Shown here piece by piece: positions 18,085 through 27,196 of a DNA stretch of 64,000 bases (within the stretch, counting starts at the first letter, position 1; the number at the start of each line of letters is the position of its first letter). Below the pieces are notes generated by a model. It did no database searches and was not told the origin of the DNA. It saw only the letters and a program-made list of their open reading frames with translations. A program made the translations under genes and the position numbers. The stretch is from Xanthobacteraceae bacterium (lineage in GTDB: Bacteria > Pseudomonadota > Alphaproteobacteria > Rhizobiales > Xanthobacteraceae), in assembly GCA_022841625.1 (NCBI GenBank), contig JALHRD010000012.1, positions 1 through 64,000 of the forward strand, given 5' to 3'.

Positions 18085-18483
18085 ATGCAAGTCGTAGCAC
18101 TCATCGATGAAGAGGACGGCCGGTTCGGCGTTTCTTTCCCGGATTTTCCCGGCTGCGTCACGGTCGCGAGCACGCTCGATGAAGCCGTTGCCAAAGCGGA
18201 ACAAGTCCTGGCCTTTCACGCCGAGGGCCTTGCCGAAGATGGGCCGCTACCCGTGCCGCGAACGCTTGCTGAGTTGCGCAAGGACGCTGAATTCCGTTCG
18301 GACGCCAAAGGTTCCCTGCTGGCATTGATACCCTACGCACCGCCTTCGAAGGCGTTGCGGATCAATGTGACGATTGAGGAATCGCTTCTGAACCGTATCG
18401 ACAACGCCGCAGCCGCAGCCGGCGAAACGCGATCCGGCTTTCTCGCGCTTGCGGCCCGCAAGCGGTTGGCGGACGCGGTTTAA
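18085..18483 (+). CDS. hicB: HicB family antitoxin
   Basis: The antitoxin partner of HicA, 132 residues. The N-terminal RNase-H-like HicB domain has the family sequence ALIDEEDGRFGVSFPDFPGCVTVASTLDEAVAKAEQVL. The C-terminal half, from about residue 92, carries a ribbon-helix-helix-like DNA-binding segment (ALRINVTIEESLLNRIDNAAAAAGETRSGFLA). ATG 18085 is preceded by GAGAGGAGG, so it is preferred over an upstream GTG in frame. The gene starts 14 bases after hicA and probably autorepresses the operon. Confidence 0.88.
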   Translation: MQVVALIDEEDGRFGVSFPDFPGCVTVASTLDEAVAKAEQVLAFHAEGLAEDGPLPVPRTLAELRKDAEFRSDAKGSLLALIPYAPPSKALRINVTIEESLLNRIDNAAAAAGETRSGFLALAARKRLADAV

Positions 18484-18502
18484 CGATTGCCAGTTTTCCG
18501 CA

Positions 18503-19144
18503 TCACGGTCGCAGACACGCCGCCGCGAGCTTGAGAAACGCCCGGGCGCGATGCGACAGGCCCGGCCCGCGCGGCGGCAACCCGTGTTTCTCGTCGGCAC
18601 TCATCTCGCCGAAGGTCCGATCATGGCCGTCCGGCAGGAACATCGGATCATAGCCAAAGCCCGCGCTGCCGCGCGGCGGCCACACCAGCGTGCCGGCGAC
18701 CGTGCCTTCGAATTTCTCAAGATGGCCGTCGGGCCAGGCGACGCAGAGCGCGGAGACGAATTGCGCTTGGCGCTGCGCGGGCCGCTCGGCGCCGAGCGCG
18801 CGCAGCTTGGTTTCGATGGTTTCCATGGCGCGGGCGAAATTCTTGTCGTCGCCGGCCCAGCGCGCGGAATAAATGCCGGGCGCGCCGGCAAGCGCATCGA
18901 CCGCGAGGCCGGAATCGTCGGCAAAGGCGGGAAGATTGGTGGCGTTGGCGGCGGCCTGCGCCTTGATGAGCGCATTGGCGTGAAAACTGGCGCCGGTCTC
19001 TTCGGGCTCAGGCAGCCCGAGTTCTCCGGCGGAGACCGCATCAATGCCGTAGGGCGCAAGCAGCTCCCGCATTTCACGGAGCTTGCCCGGATTGTGGGTC
19101 GCGATCACCACCCGGCCGGTCAGCAGGCGGTGCGGCGCGCTCAC
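18503..19144 (-). CDS. rdgB: dITP/XTP pyrophosphatase (non-canonical purine NTPase)
   Basis: A house-cleaning pyrophosphatase that hydrolyses dITP, XTP and dUTP-like nucleotides to monophosphates, keeping deaminated purines out of DNA. The 213-residue protein has the Ham1 signatures [66 protein letters not shown] and [10 protein letters not shown]. It overlaps rph by four bases (19141-19144), implying coupling. A short piece of this gene is duplicated at 17707-17754, beyond hicAB. Confidence 0.95.
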   Translation of the reverse strand: MSAPHRLLTGRVVIATHNPGKLREMRELLAPYGIDAVSAGELGLPEPEETGASFHANALIKAQAAANATNLPAFADDSGLAVDALAGAPGIYSARWAGDDKNFARAMETIETKLRALGAERPAQRQAQFVSALCVAWPDGHLEKFEGTVAGTLVWPPRGSAGFGYDPMFLPDGHDRTFGEMSADEKHGLPPRGPGLSHRARAFLKLAAACLRP

Positions 19145-19854
19145 ATCACCGCCAGTTTTTGCAGATCGACCAGCTTGCCGATGCCTTTCTTGGCGAGCCC
19201 AAGCAGCAAGAGCAATTGCTCCTCGCTGAACGGGATCTTCTCGGCGGTGCCCTGCACTTCGACAATCCGGCCGGCGCCGGTCATCACGAAATTGGCGTCG
19301 GTGTCGGCGTCGGAGTCTTCGGCATAATCGAGGTCGAGCACCGGCGTGCCGTTGCAGATGCCGCAGGAGATCGCCGCCACATTGTCGCGCAGCGGATTGC
19401 CGGGCAGCATGTTGCGCGTCTTCATCCAGGCGATGCAGTCATAGAGCGCCACCCAGGCGCCGGTGATGGCCGCGGTGCGGGTGCCGCCGTCGGCCTGGAT
19501 CACGTCGCAATCGACGGTGATCTGGCGTTCGCCGAGCGCGGCGAGATCGACAATCGCGCGCAGGCTGCGGCCGATCAGCCGTTGAATTTCCACGGTGCGG
19601 CCGCCTTGCTTGCCGGCGGACGCTTCCCGGCGCGTGCGTTCATGGGTGGCGCGCGGCAGCATGCCGTATTCGGCGGTCACCCAACCGCGGGCCTGCCCCT
19701 TGAGCCAGGGTGGCAGGCGGTCTTCCAGTGTGGCGGTCACCAACACATGGGTGTCGCCGAATTTCACAAAACAAGAGCCCTCGGCATATTTCACCACGCC
19801 GCGCTCCAACGATACGGCGCGCAGTTCGTCCGGGGCTCGGCGGCTTGGCCGCAT
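19141..19854 (-). CDS. rph: Ribonuclease PH
   Basis: A phosphorolytic 3'-5' exoribonuclease that trims tRNA 3' ends. The product has 237 residues, the normal length. It shows [19 protein letters not shown] at the start, [44 protein letters not shown], the [19 protein letters not shown] motif with the phosphate site, and the C-terminal [24 protein letters not shown]. It forms an operon with rdgB. In relatives its upstream neighbour is hrcA; here four foreign genes lie between them. Confidence 0.96.
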   Translation of the reverse strand: MRPSRRAPDELRAVSLERGVVKYAEGSCFVKFGDTHVLVTATLEDRLPPWLKGQARGWVTAEYGMLPRATHERTRREASAGKQGGRTVEIQRLIGRSLRAIVDLAALGERQITVDCDVIQADGGTRTAAITGAWVALYDCIAWMKTRNMLPGNPLRDNVAAISCGICNGTPVLDLDYAEDSDADTDANFVMTGAGRIVEVQGTAEKIPFSEEQLLLLLGLAKKGIGKLVDLQKLAVM

Positions 19855-19983
19855 GCGCTTGGCTCCTTCACTTGGTCAACCGGCGGCATGTGAGCCAGCT
19901 TTCCGGCGCAGGCGCAAGCCTTTTGCGGCTTCCCGGGGCTCCTCGGCGGTCCTACAAGGGAACGCTCGCTGGGAGAGAATCAC

Positions 19984-21435
19984 GTGGACGCCATCGTCGC
20001 CAATCTGGTCCGGCCGCTGCAGGCGTTCCGCCTGCATTATCTGCCCCTGCTGATGGTCTATTTCGCCTATGGCGCGCTGGGCCTGCGGGATGTGTCCCAG
20101 AACATGTGGATCAAGGAAAGCCTGACGCTCAGTCCGGCCGAACTCGCCGGCGTCGGGGTTTGGCTTACGCTGCCCTGGACCGTGAAGATGGTATTCGGGG
20201 AGTTGGTGGATACCGTGCCGATCTTCGGCTCGCAGCGGCGCTCCTACATCCTGATCGGCGCGCTCTGCACGGCGGCGGGGCTGATCACCCTCGCCGGCGC
20301 GGCTGGAAAGTGGCTCGCGTTCCTGCCACCGCATCAGCTTTATGTGTTCGGCGCCATGCTGATTGTGCTCGGCACCGTGATCCAGGATGTGGTCGCGGAC
20401 GCGATGTCGACCGAGGTCGTTGCCCGTGTCGATGCCGACGGCAAGCCGCGGCCGGACGCGGAGGTGCGGGCCGAACTCGGCATGGTGCAGGTGCTCGGGC
20501 GACTGTCATTGTCGCTTGGCATTGTCGCGGTGGCGGGGCTGTCCGGTTTGCTGGCGTTTTATCTGCCGCGCGAAACCGTATTTCTATTGGCTTTGGCGGT
20601 GCCGGCGATCTCCGTCACGGGCGTGATGCTGATCCGGTCTGAAACCGCCGAACGTCGTCCGATCGACTGGCGCATTCTCGGCGGCGGGCTCGGTTTTGGC
20701 GCGGTGGTCTCGCTGCTTGGGCTCGCCGGCGTGCCGTTTGCGCAGGAAATCATTTTCATGATTTCGATGGGCGTGGTCTGCGGGATGCTGGTGTTCGTGA
20801 CCCGCGATCTCGATCACAAATCGCGCATGATCATCTTCTATGCGGCGATCATCATCTTTGCGTTCCGCTCGACACCGTCGGCGGGCGACGGCTACTTCTG
20901 GTTCACGCTCGACATTTTGAAATTCGACGAGGCGTTCTATGGCGTGCTTGGCCAGACCGGGGCGGTGATCGCGATCGTCGCGATGTGGCTACTCGCCAAG
21001 CAGATCACCGAATATTCCGTCGCCAAGACACTGTTGTGGATCGCCATCGCCGGCACCATTCTGTCGCTGCCGAGCGTCGGCCTGGTTTACGGGCTACACC
21101 AATGGACCGAGCAGATGTTCGGCTTCGGTGCCCGCACCATTGCTATCGTCGATACGGTTACAACGTCGCCATTCGCCCAACTCAGCATGATCCCGCTGCT
21201 GACACTGACCGCTTATTACGCGCCGGCCGGTCACCGCGCGACCTGGTTTGCGCTGATGGCCTCGCTGATGAATCTGGCGCTGGTCGCCGCGCAACTGCAG
21301 ACCAAATACCTCAATCAGATTTTTTCAGTCGAACGCGGTCAATATGATGAGCTTGGCATGCTGTTGATCACGGTGACCGTGCTGGGCTTGGCGGTGCCGC
21401 TTGCCGCCATCGTCGTGTTTGGCCGGCGGGTGTGA
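19984..21435 (+). CDS. BT1/folate-biopterin-like MFS transporter
   Basis: A polytopic membrane protein of 483 residues with about 12 hydrophobic segments. The N-terminal stretch YFAYGALGLRDVSQNMWIKESLTLSPAELAGVGVWLTLPWTVKMVFGELVD resembles the folate-biopterin transporter (BT1) branch of the major facilitator superfamily. Translation starts at GTG 19984 behind GGGAGAG. It is divergent from rph. The substrate is unknown; folates or pterins are a guess from the family. Confidence 0.75.
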   Translation: MDAIVANLVRPLQAFRLHYLPLLMVYFAYGALGLRDVSQNMWIKESLTLSPAELAGVGVWLTLPWTVKMVFGELVDTVPIFGSQRRSYILIGALCTAAGLITLAGAAGKWLAFLPPHQLYVFGAMLIVLGTVIQDVVADAMSTEVVARVDADGKPRPDAEVRAELGMVQVLGRLSLSLGIVAVAGLSGLLAFYLPRETVFLLALAVPAISVTGVMLIRSETAERRPIDWRILGGGLGFGAVVSLLGLAGVPFAQEIIFMISMGVVCGMLVFVTRDLDHKSRMIIFYAAIIIFAFRSTPSAGDGYFWFTLDILKFDEAFYGVLGQTGAVIAIVAMWLLAKQITEYSVAKTLLWIAIAGTILSLPSVGLVYGLHQWTEQMFGFGARTIAIVDTVTTSPFAQLSMIPLLTLTAYYAPAGHRATWFALMASLMNLALVAAQLQTKYLNQIFSVERGQYDELGMLLITVTVLGLAVPLAAIVVFGRRV

Positions 21436-21444
21436 GCCGCGAGG

Positions 21445-22152
21445 TCAAACCGGCAGTTTGAATCCGGCCGCCTGCCAGGTGCCGCGCGCCGAAGGCTGAA
21501 CCAGCGCGCGGATGAATGCCTGCGCCGCTTCCTTGACGCCGCTGCCGGTCGTCACCGCGCCGGCATAGGTGGTGTCGTTGCCCAAGGGGGCGGGCAGCGG
21601 TCCGATCACCCGCGCGCCAGGGATCGGCACAATCTCCGCAATTAGCGTCATGCCGATATCGGCTTCGCCATTGGCAACGCGGGTCGCGACTTCGCCACCC
21701 GACTGTTGTGGCATACCCTTGCGCGCGATCGCGTCGGCCAGTCCCATCTCGACAAACAGCTTGGCGAGATAGATGCCGGCCGAGCCGCCGACCGCGGAGT
21801 CGCTGAATGCCACTTTGCGGGCCGCGATCAGCGCCTGCCTGAAGGCCTCGGGGGTCGAGACATCGGGCGCGCTCGCGCCCTCGCGCACCGCAATGCCGAC
21901 GCTGGTGGTGGCAATGGCGGTCGCCGGGCCGACAATTCCTGCCTTGGCGAGCTTGTCGAGCGCCGGCGCGCCGAGGATCAAAATATCGGCGGTCTCGCCG
22001 GCGTCGAGCCGCTTCTGCAGCGCGCCGACCGTACCGAAGTTGAGTTCGACATCATGGCCGGTGTCGCGCCGGAACGCCGCCGTCAATGCGCCCACCACCT
22101 GATGCATCGAGCGCGCGCACATGACCTTGAGCTTTGCCACCGGTTTCCCCAT
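21445..22152 (-). CDS. ModA-like substrate-binding protein without signal peptide
   Basis: A 235-residue protein resembling ModA/YvgL-type solute-binding proteins: KLKVMCARSMHQVVGALTAAFRRDTGHDVELNFGTVGALQKRLDAGETADILILGAPALDKL, then the VANGEADIGMTLIAEIVP hinge-type segment. Unlike true periplasmic ModA it begins directly with the first beta strand; there is no Sec or Tat signal in frame. The upstream codons read MGKPVAKLK only. No ModB or ModC gene is nearby. It may be cytoplasmic, or the ligand may be an organic acid; both are inference. It is convergent with the transporter. Confidence 0.75.
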   Translation of the reverse strand: MGKPVAKLKVMCARSMHQVVGALTAAFRRDTGHDVELNFGTVGALQKRLDAGETADILILGAPALDKLAKAGIVGPATAIATTSVGIAVREGASAPDVSTPEAFRQALIAARKVAFSDSAVGGSAGIYLAKLFVEMGLADAIARKGMPQQSGGEVATRVANGEADIGMTLIAEIVPIPGARVIGPLPAPLGNDTTYAGAVTTGSGVKEAAQAFIRALVQPSARGTWQAAGFKLPV

Positions 22153-22164
22153 GCTGCCGAGCCG

Positions 22165-22285
22165 ACGTCATGCCCGGCCTTTGCCGGGCATCCACGTCTT
22201 GTGACAGGCTCAATAGTAAAGGCGTGGATGGCCGGGACACCAGGGCGTTTACGCCCGTCTTCGACGGGCTATGCCCGGCAATAAT
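22165..22285. repeat. Rhizobial palindromic (REP/BIME-like) repeat
   Basis: A cluster of nested inverted repeats occupies the gap between the divergent ModA-like and PEP mutase-like genes. Visible arms include ATGCCCGGC / GCCGGGCAT (22170-22191), ATCCACGTCTT / AAGGCGTGGAT (22190-22229), GGGCGTTTACGCCC (22243-22256) and CCCGTCTTCGACGGG (22254-22268). The consensus is common between Bradyrhizobium-type genes. No coding potential. Confidence 0.8.
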
Positions 22286-22304
22286 AAAATGGAAGGATTG
22301 TCGT

Positions 22305-23165
22305 GTGGCAACGCTAAAAGATTTTATTCGCGGCAACGATCTGGTGGTGGCGCCGTTGGCGCTCAATCCCTTGATGGCGCGCATGGCCGAGGAGGCCGGC
22401 TTCAAGGCAGTCTACCTTTCCGGCGGTTCGCTCGGTTGGGTCAAATGCGTCACCGAGGCCAATATCACGCTGCCCGAAATGGCCGAGATCGCCGTTGACA
22501 TGCGCGCGGTCTGCAAGCTGCCGATCGTGCTGGATGCCGGCGGCGGCTGGGGCGATCCTGTGCATATCCATCGCACCGTCGCGCTGGCGGAGGCGGCGGG
22601 CTTTGCCGCCATCGAGATCGAGGATCAACTGCTGCCGCGGCGCATGGAGCATCATGTAGGCATCGACCATCTGGTGCCCAATGAATTCTTCCTCAAAAAA
22701 TTGAAAGAGGCGCTGGCGGCGCGCACCGATCCCAATCTTCTCATTATCGCGCGCACCAATGCGCTGCGCATCGGCGGCATCGAGGAAGCGGTGCGGCGTG
22801 GCGAGACCTATCAGAAAGCCGGCGCCGACCTGGTGTTCTGCTATACCCGTAGCCCCGAGGAGCTGCGCTTTGTCGCCGAGCGGGTGGCGCCGCCGCTGAT
22901 GATGTTCGCGCCCGCCGACGGCTTCGGCAGCTTCGCACTGTCGCAACGCGAGCTTGCCGGCATGGGCTATCGGCTGGCGGCTTCGTCCGGCACCGCGCTC
23001 GCCGCGATGTACAAGGCGGTCCGGCAATCCTACGAATGCCTGGCCAACAACACGCTCGATCCGTTCCTCGGCAAGGGCGGCGCTGAGGCGATGATGAAAG
23101 CGGCGCAGAAGTCGTCCGGCTTCGACAAGCTCCTGGAGATCGAGCGCCGGACCATGAAAGGCTGA
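22305..23165 (+). CDS. Isocitrate lyase/PEP mutase family protein
   Basis: A cytoplasmic (beta/alpha)8 enzyme of the PEP mutase/isocitrate lyase superfamily, 286 residues. It starts KDFIRGNDLVVAPLALNPLMARMAEEAGFKAVYLSGGS. Mg-binding elements appear in PIVLDAGGGWGDP and AIEIEDQLLPRR, with IIARTNA later. The cysteine-containing catalytic loop of isocitrate lyase is absent, so a lyase acting on a substituted malate, or a phosphonomutase-like enzyme, is more likely. GTG 22305 is chosen because GGAAGGA (22291-22297) lies seven bases upstream; the open frame extends further but into the repeat. Two bases separate it from the amidohydrolase, so they form an operon. Confidence 0.8.
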   Translation: MATLKDFIRGNDLVVAPLALNPLMARMAEEAGFKAVYLSGGSLGWVKCVTEANITLPEMAEIAVDMRAVCKLPIVLDAGGGWGDPVHIHRTVALAEAAGFAAIEIEDQLLPRRMEHHVGIDHLVPNEFFLKKLKEALAARTDPNLLIIARTNALRIGGIEEAVRRGETYQKAGADLVFCYTRSPEELRFVAERVAPPLMMFAPADGFGSFALSQRELAGMGYRLAASSGTALAAMYKAVRQSYECLANNTLDPFLGKGGAEAMMKAAQKSSGFDKLLEIERRTMKG

Positions 23166-23167
23166 GC

Positions 23168-24145
23168 ATGGCCCGCAAGCATCCAGACGTTGCCCGCGTT
23201 ATCGACTTTCACACCCACATGCTCGATGCAGGGCTGGTGCGGCTGTGCGCCAGCAAGAATGCAATCACCGGCTTTGGCAAGAAGGAGCCGCCGACGGGTG
23301 GACGCTTTGCGAAATTCTATGCGCCTGAGCTCCAGATCGAAGAGATGGATGCGCGCGGCATCGACATGCATGTGATCTTCACCGGGCCGGTGTTCATGTC
23401 GACCTGGTGGGCGGACGGCAAGACCGCGGCGCAACTGACCCGACGCATGAACGACGCGGTGGCGGATTGGGCGCGGCGCTATCCGGCGCGCTTTGTCGGC
23501 ACCGCGACGCTGCCGATGCAGGACGTGAATCTGGCGATTGCGGAACTGCGCCGCGCGGTAACGGAGCTTGGCGCCAAGGCGGTGATGCTGCCGACCAATG
23601 TCGATGGCGTCTATCTCGGTGCGCGCGCGTTCTGGCCGCTGTGGGAAGAAATCCGCCGGCACGACATTCCGGCGTTCATTCACCCGGAAGGCCTGCGCGA
23701 TCCATGGTATCACAAATTCGCGCTCTGGAATTCGATCGGGCAGCAGATCGAGGAAACCAAGGTCATGGCCTCGATCATTTATGAAGGCCTGCTCGACGCC
23801 ACTCCGGGCCTGAAGATCGTGGTCGCTCATGGCGGCGGCTATTTCCCCTATTGCGTCGGACGCGTCGATCGCAATGTCGAGAAGCCGGAAGCGCAGGTGA
23901 ATATCGGCGATAGGAAGCCGAGCGATTATCTGCGGCACTTCTATTACGACACCTGTGTGTTCGATCCGCCGGCTTTGGCGGCGCTGTTTCAGCGGGTTGG
24001 CGCCGATCGAATCCTGCTTGGCGCCGATTATCCGGTCGGCGAGGACGATCCTGTCGGCGTGGTTAAGAGCGCGGTGACGCTGTCGACTGCCGATTTACAA
24101 ATGGTTGCGGGTGGCACCGCCGCCCGCCTGCTTGGCCTTAGTTGA
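23168..24145 (+). CDS. Amidohydrolase of the ACMS-decarboxylase-like family
   Basis: A metal-dependent hydrolase or decarboxylase of 325 residues, from the amidohydrolase_2 group that includes ACMSD and gamma-resorcylate decarboxylase. The HxH metal motif is in IDFHTHMLD (His15, His17). A further His is in FIHPEG, HGGGYFPYCVGR supplies the next ligand, and the terminal Asp is in ILLGADYPVG. The gene follows the PEP mutase-like gene with a two-base gap. Together they look like a small catabolic unit inserted between rph and hrcA. The substrate cannot be assigned. Confidence 0.82.
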   Translation: MARKHPDVARVIDFHTHMLDAGLVRLCASKNAITGFGKKEPPTGGRFAKFYAPELQIEEMDARGIDMHVIFTGPVFMSTWWADGKTAAQLTRRMNDAVADWARRYPARFVGTATLPMQDVNLAIAELRRAVTELGAKAVMLPTNVDGVYLGARAFWPLWEEIRRHDIPAFIHPEGLRDPWYHKFALWNSIGQQIEETKVMASIIYEGLLDATPGLKIVVAHGGGYFPYCVGRVDRNVEKPEAQVNIGDRKPSDYLRHFYYDTCVFDPPALAALFQRVGADRILLGADYPVGEDDPVGVVKSAVTLSTADLQMVAGGTAARLLGLS

Positions 24146-24208
24146 GGCGCCGCTTGAATTCGTGTCGCAAAAGGCCAATTCTGGCGAACAGTTCCCACGG
24201 AGTTGCCT

Positions 24209-25288
24209 GTGGCCTCGCATGATGTTCCGATCGGTTCGACCCAGGTAACCCTGGCGCAGCTCAATGAGCGCTCGCGCGAGATTTTCCGTCAGGTCGTCGA
24301 AAGCTATCTCGCCACCGGCGAGCCCGTGGGCTCGCGCAATATTTCGCGGTTGATCACCACGCCGCTGTCGCCGGCGTCGGTGCGCAATGTGATGTCGGAC
24401 CTTGAGCAGCTTGGCCTGGTGTTTGCGCCGCATACCTCTGCCGGGCGGATGCCGACCGAGTTTGGCTTGCGGTTCTTTGTCGACGCGTTGATGGAGATTG
24501 GCGATTTGTCGGAAGACGATCGCCGCACGATGGAGGCGAAGCTTGCCGCCACCGGCAAGCCGCTCGACGTGGTGTTGAACGAAGCCTCCGCCATGCTGTC
24601 CGGGCTCACCCATGCCGCCGGCGTGGTGATGACGGCCAAGGCCAATGTCCGGCTCAAGCATATCGAGTTCGTGCGGCTTGAGCCGACGCGGGCGCTGGTG
24701 GTGATCGTGTCGGAGGATGGTCAGGTCGAAAACCGGATCATTGAAATCCCGGCCGGCCTGCCGACCTCCGCGCTGACCGAGGGTGCGAATTTCCTCAACG
24801 CGCATGTCCGCGGCCATACCTTGGCCGAGGCGCGGGTGGAACTCGAGACCGCGCTGAAGCAAAGCCAGACCGAGCTCGATCAGCTCACCCAAAAGATCAT
24901 CGCTGCCGGGTTGGCGACTTGGTCGGGCGGCGACAGCGACGACCGCCGGCTGATCGTGCGGGGCCACGCCAATTTGCTGGAAGATCTCAAAGCGGTCGAG
25001 GACCTCGAACGGGTGCGGCTGCTGTTTGACGATCTCGAAACCAAGCGTGGCGTGGTCGATTTGCTCGGCCGCGCCGAGGGCGCCGACGGCGCGCGGATTT
25101 TCATCGGCTCGGAGAACAAGTTGTTCTCGCTGTCGGGCTCCTCGACCATCATTGCGCCCTATCGCGACGGTTCCGGCCGGATCATCGGCGTGATCGGGGT
25201 CATCGGTCCGACGCGGCTCAATTACGCCCGCGTCATTCCGATGGTCGATTACACCGCCAAAGTGGTGAGCAAGCTGGTCGGGGCATAG
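24209..25288 (+). CDS. hrcA: Heat-inducible transcription repressor HrcA
   Basis: The repressor that binds CIRCE operators and controls groESL in many bacteria. The protein has 359 residues. It has the winged-helix N terminus ([31 protein letters not shown]), the [40 protein letters not shown] motif, and the C-terminal [50 protein letters not shown]. The in-frame TTG at 24203 is open, but GTG 24209 has GGAG at a better spacing. No CIRCE sequence was noticed in the window. grpE follows, with a Bug gene interposed. Confidence 0.95.
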   Translation: MASHDVPIGSTQVTLAQLNERSREIFRQVVESYLATGEPVGSRNISRLITTPLSPASVRNVMSDLEQLGLVFAPHTSAGRMPTEFGLRFFVDALMEIGDLSEDDRRTMEAKLAATGKPLDVVLNEASAMLSGLTHAAGVVMTAKANVRLKHIEFVRLEPTRALVVIVSEDGQVENRIIEIPAGLPTSALTEGANFLNAHVRGHTLAEARVELETALKQSQTELDQLTQKIIAAGLATWSGGDSDDRRLIVRGHANLLEDLKAVEDLERVRLLFDDLETKRGVVDLLGRAEGADGARIFIGSENKLFSLSGSSTIIAPYRDGSGRIIGVIGVIGPTRLNYARVIPMVDYTAKVVSKLVGA

Positions 25289-25338
25289 GGCGTCCCGGCC
25301 AGCTAGTGCCCGGCATCCGAAGGCGCTAGCATCGCATC

Positions 25339-26328
25339 ATGGGTACGAGGATCGCGTGGCGAGCATGGCGCCGGCGACGGCTCATCGCCGCGGCGCTGCT
25401 ATTATGTCTGCCCAACGTGGCCTTGGCACAAACCGATTTTCCCAACCGGCCGATCCGGATCGTGGTGCCACTGGTCGCGGGCGGCACGGCCGATCTGTTG
25501 CCGCGCCTGGTCGGCGAAAAGCTCACCGCCCACTGGGGCCAGCCGGTGATTGTCGAAAATAAGCCGGGCGGCGCATTGCATCTTGGAACCGAGTTCGTGG
25601 CGCGCGCGCCGCCCGACGGCTACACGCTCTTGCTTGCGCCGCAGGGTCCCCTGGTGCTGAGTCCGAGCCTCTACGCCAAGCTTGGCTACGATCCCGCCGC
25701 GTTCGTGCCGGTCACGATTCTGATCCGGCTGCCCTATGTACTGGTTGCCAACCCGAATGTGCCGGCCGCGACCGTTCCAGAGCTGATCGCGTTTGCCAGG
25801 GCCAATCCGGACAAGCTTAATTTCGCAACGCCGGGCGCCGGCAGCGCGCAGCATCTGGCGGTCGAATGGTTTCGGATGCTCGCCGGCGTCCGCCTCACCC
25901 ACATACCCTATCGCGGCACCGCGCCGGCCCTGACCGATCTGTTGGCCGGTCATGTCCAGTTGATGTTCGACAATGCGGGCAATGCGCTGCATCAGTTGCG
26001 GGAAGGCAAGCTCAAGGCGCTGGCGGTCGGCGCGCCGCCACGGATCCCGGAACTGCCCAATGTCCCCGCCATGGCGGAGTTCTTTCCAGAATTCTCAGCC
26101 GCAAGTTGGTTTTCGCTGGTGGCGCCGCCCAAAACGCCGCCCGAAATCGTCGCTAAGCTGTCGCAGGCGATCGGTGAGGTGCTGCGCATGCCCGATGTGA
26201 TGGGCCGCTTGCAGGGGCTTGGTGCCACGCCGGTCGGCAATTCATCGGATGAAGCGGCTCTATTCGTGCGACAGGAGACCGAGCGCTGGCGTAAGGTCAT
26301 CATCGAGGCCGGAATCACGTTGCAATGA
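25339..26328 (+). CDS. Bug-type (tripartite tricarboxylate) substrate-binding protein
   Basis: A second orphan TctC/Bug receptor, 329 residues. The signal peptide includes a basic start (RAWRRRR) and LIAAALLLCLPNVALAQ. The mature protein begins DFPNRPIRIVVPLVAGGTADLLPRLVGEKL and contains VIVENKPGGALHLGTEFVARAPPDGYTLL, RLTHIPYRGTAPALTDLLAGHVQLMFDN and the usual C-terminal helices. Ligand unknown. It lies on the same strand between hrcA and grpE, in place of the short spacer expected there. Confidence 0.88.
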   Translation: MGTRIAWRAWRRRRLIAAALLLCLPNVALAQTDFPNRPIRIVVPLVAGGTADLLPRLVGEKLTAHWGQPVIVENKPGGALHLGTEFVARAPPDGYTLLLAPQGPLVLSPSLYAKLGYDPAAFVPVTILIRLPYVLVANPNVPAATVPELIAFARANPDKLNFATPGAGSAQHLAVEWFRMLAGVRLTHIPYRGTAPALTDLLAGHVQLMFDNAGNALHQLREGKLKALAVGAPPRIPELPNVPAMAEFFPEFSAASWFSLVAPPKTPPEIVAKLSQAIGEVLRMPDVMGRLQGLGATPVGNSSDEAALFVRQETERWRKVIIEAGITLQ

Positions 26329-26357
26329 TCCCGGTTAACGTTTGAAGCATCGCGCCG

Positions 26358-26389
26358 CTTGATTTTTCGGCCGCAAGCCCTGATATCCG
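26358..26389 (+). promoter_or_regulatory. Candidate RpoH (sigma-32) promoter of grpE
   Basis: The sequence CTTG (26358-26361), 18 bases, then CTGATATCCG (26380-26389) matches the alphaproteobacterial RpoH consensus CTTG-N17/18-CYTATNTNNG with one mismatch. It would start transcription about 30 bases ahead of the grpE ATG and so keep grpE under heat-shock control independently of the gene upstream. Confidence 0.5.
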
Positions 26390-26426
26390 GGGCGAACAAC
26401 ACACAATTGCCGATGGACCCCCCGCG

Positions 26427-27086
26427 ATGACGGATTCCGCCGCCCACCGCCCTGACGACGCTGCCGCACCGCCGGACGCCCAAGCTGCGCCACCGGATGC
26501 CGGCCTGCCGCCGGACGAACAGGCCAGGATCGCTGCTTTGGTCGAGACGCTGGCGCGCGAAAATGCCGAGCAGAAGGACCGGGTGCTGCGGACGTTGGCG
26601 GAGATGGAAAACCTACGCAAGCGCACCGAGCGGGAAGTCAGCGACATGCGCCAATACGGCATTGCGTCGTTCGCGCGCGATGTCTTGGCGGTGGCCGATA
26701 ATATGGCGCGCGCATTGGAGGCGCTCGATGGCGAATTGCGCGATACCGACAATCCCGGCATCAAGGCGCTGCTCGACGGCATCGAGCTGACCGAGCGTGA
26801 ACTGGTGAAGGTGCTTGAGAAGCACGGCGTCAAGAAATTCGAGCCGAAAAAGGGCGACAAGTTCGATCCCAATCTGCATCAGGCGATGTACGAACTGCCG
26901 GATCCGGCGCAGCCGGCGGGGACGGTCGCGCAGGTGGTGCAGTCCGGCTACATGATCGGCGAGCGCATGCTGCGGCCGGCGCTGGTCGGCGTCGCCAAGG
27001 GCGGGCCGAAACCGGCTCCGGCCAACGAGACGCCGGCGCCCGCCAACGAAAACCCACCGGCCGAGACCCCGGACGCGGCGTCGTAG
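26427..27086 (+). CDS. grpE: Nucleotide exchange factor GrpE
   Basis: The nucleotide exchange factor of the DnaK chaperone system. The 219-residue product has a disordered Ala/Pro-rich N-terminal tail, the long dimerising helix (NAEQKDRVLRTLAEMENLRKRTEREV), FARDVLAVADNMARALEAL, and the beta-wing region GVKKFEPKKGDKFDPNLHQAMYE followed by VAQVVQSGYMIGERMLRPALVGVAKG. A long Pro-rich C-terminal tail ends the protein. Its partners dnaK and dnaJ lie about 9 kb downstream on the same strand. Confidence 0.95.
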   Translation: MTDSAAHRPDDAAAPPDAQAAPPDAGLPPDEQARIAALVETLARENAEQKDRVLRTLAEMENLRKRTEREVSDMRQYGIASFARDVLAVADNMARALEALDGELRDTDNPGIKALLDGIELTERELVKVLEKHGVKKFEPKKGDKFDPNLHQAMYELPDPAQPAGTVAQVVQSGYMIGERMLRPALVGVAKGGPKPAPANETPAPANENPPAETPDAAS

Positions 27087-27140
27087 CAGGGCGAGCCTGA
27101 TCCGGTTCACGCCGATTGGATCGTGGTTCAATCGGCGTCG
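27087..27140. repeat. Degenerate copy of the 15903-type palindrome
   Basis: Just after grpE, bases 27091-27121 align with 15905-15935 at about three positions in four (for example GATTGGATC and TTCA). It is probably an old copy of the same intergenic repeat and could serve as a weak terminator. Confidence 0.45.
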
Positions 27141-27196
27141 AGTTGTCGGTCGGCAGTTTTTCAGCTGCTTGCCAATGGTGCTACGATGGTCGCACC

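Noticed and set aside
24165-24200. RpoH promoter upstream of hrcA
   Set aside because: CTTG is present, but the -10 region (GCCAATTCTG) departs too far from CYTATNTNNG.
24146-24208. CIRCE operator near hrcA
   Set aside because: No TTAGCACTC-N9-GAGTGCTAA sequence was found upstream of hrcA, grpE or dnaK. The target operator is probably at groESL elsewhere.
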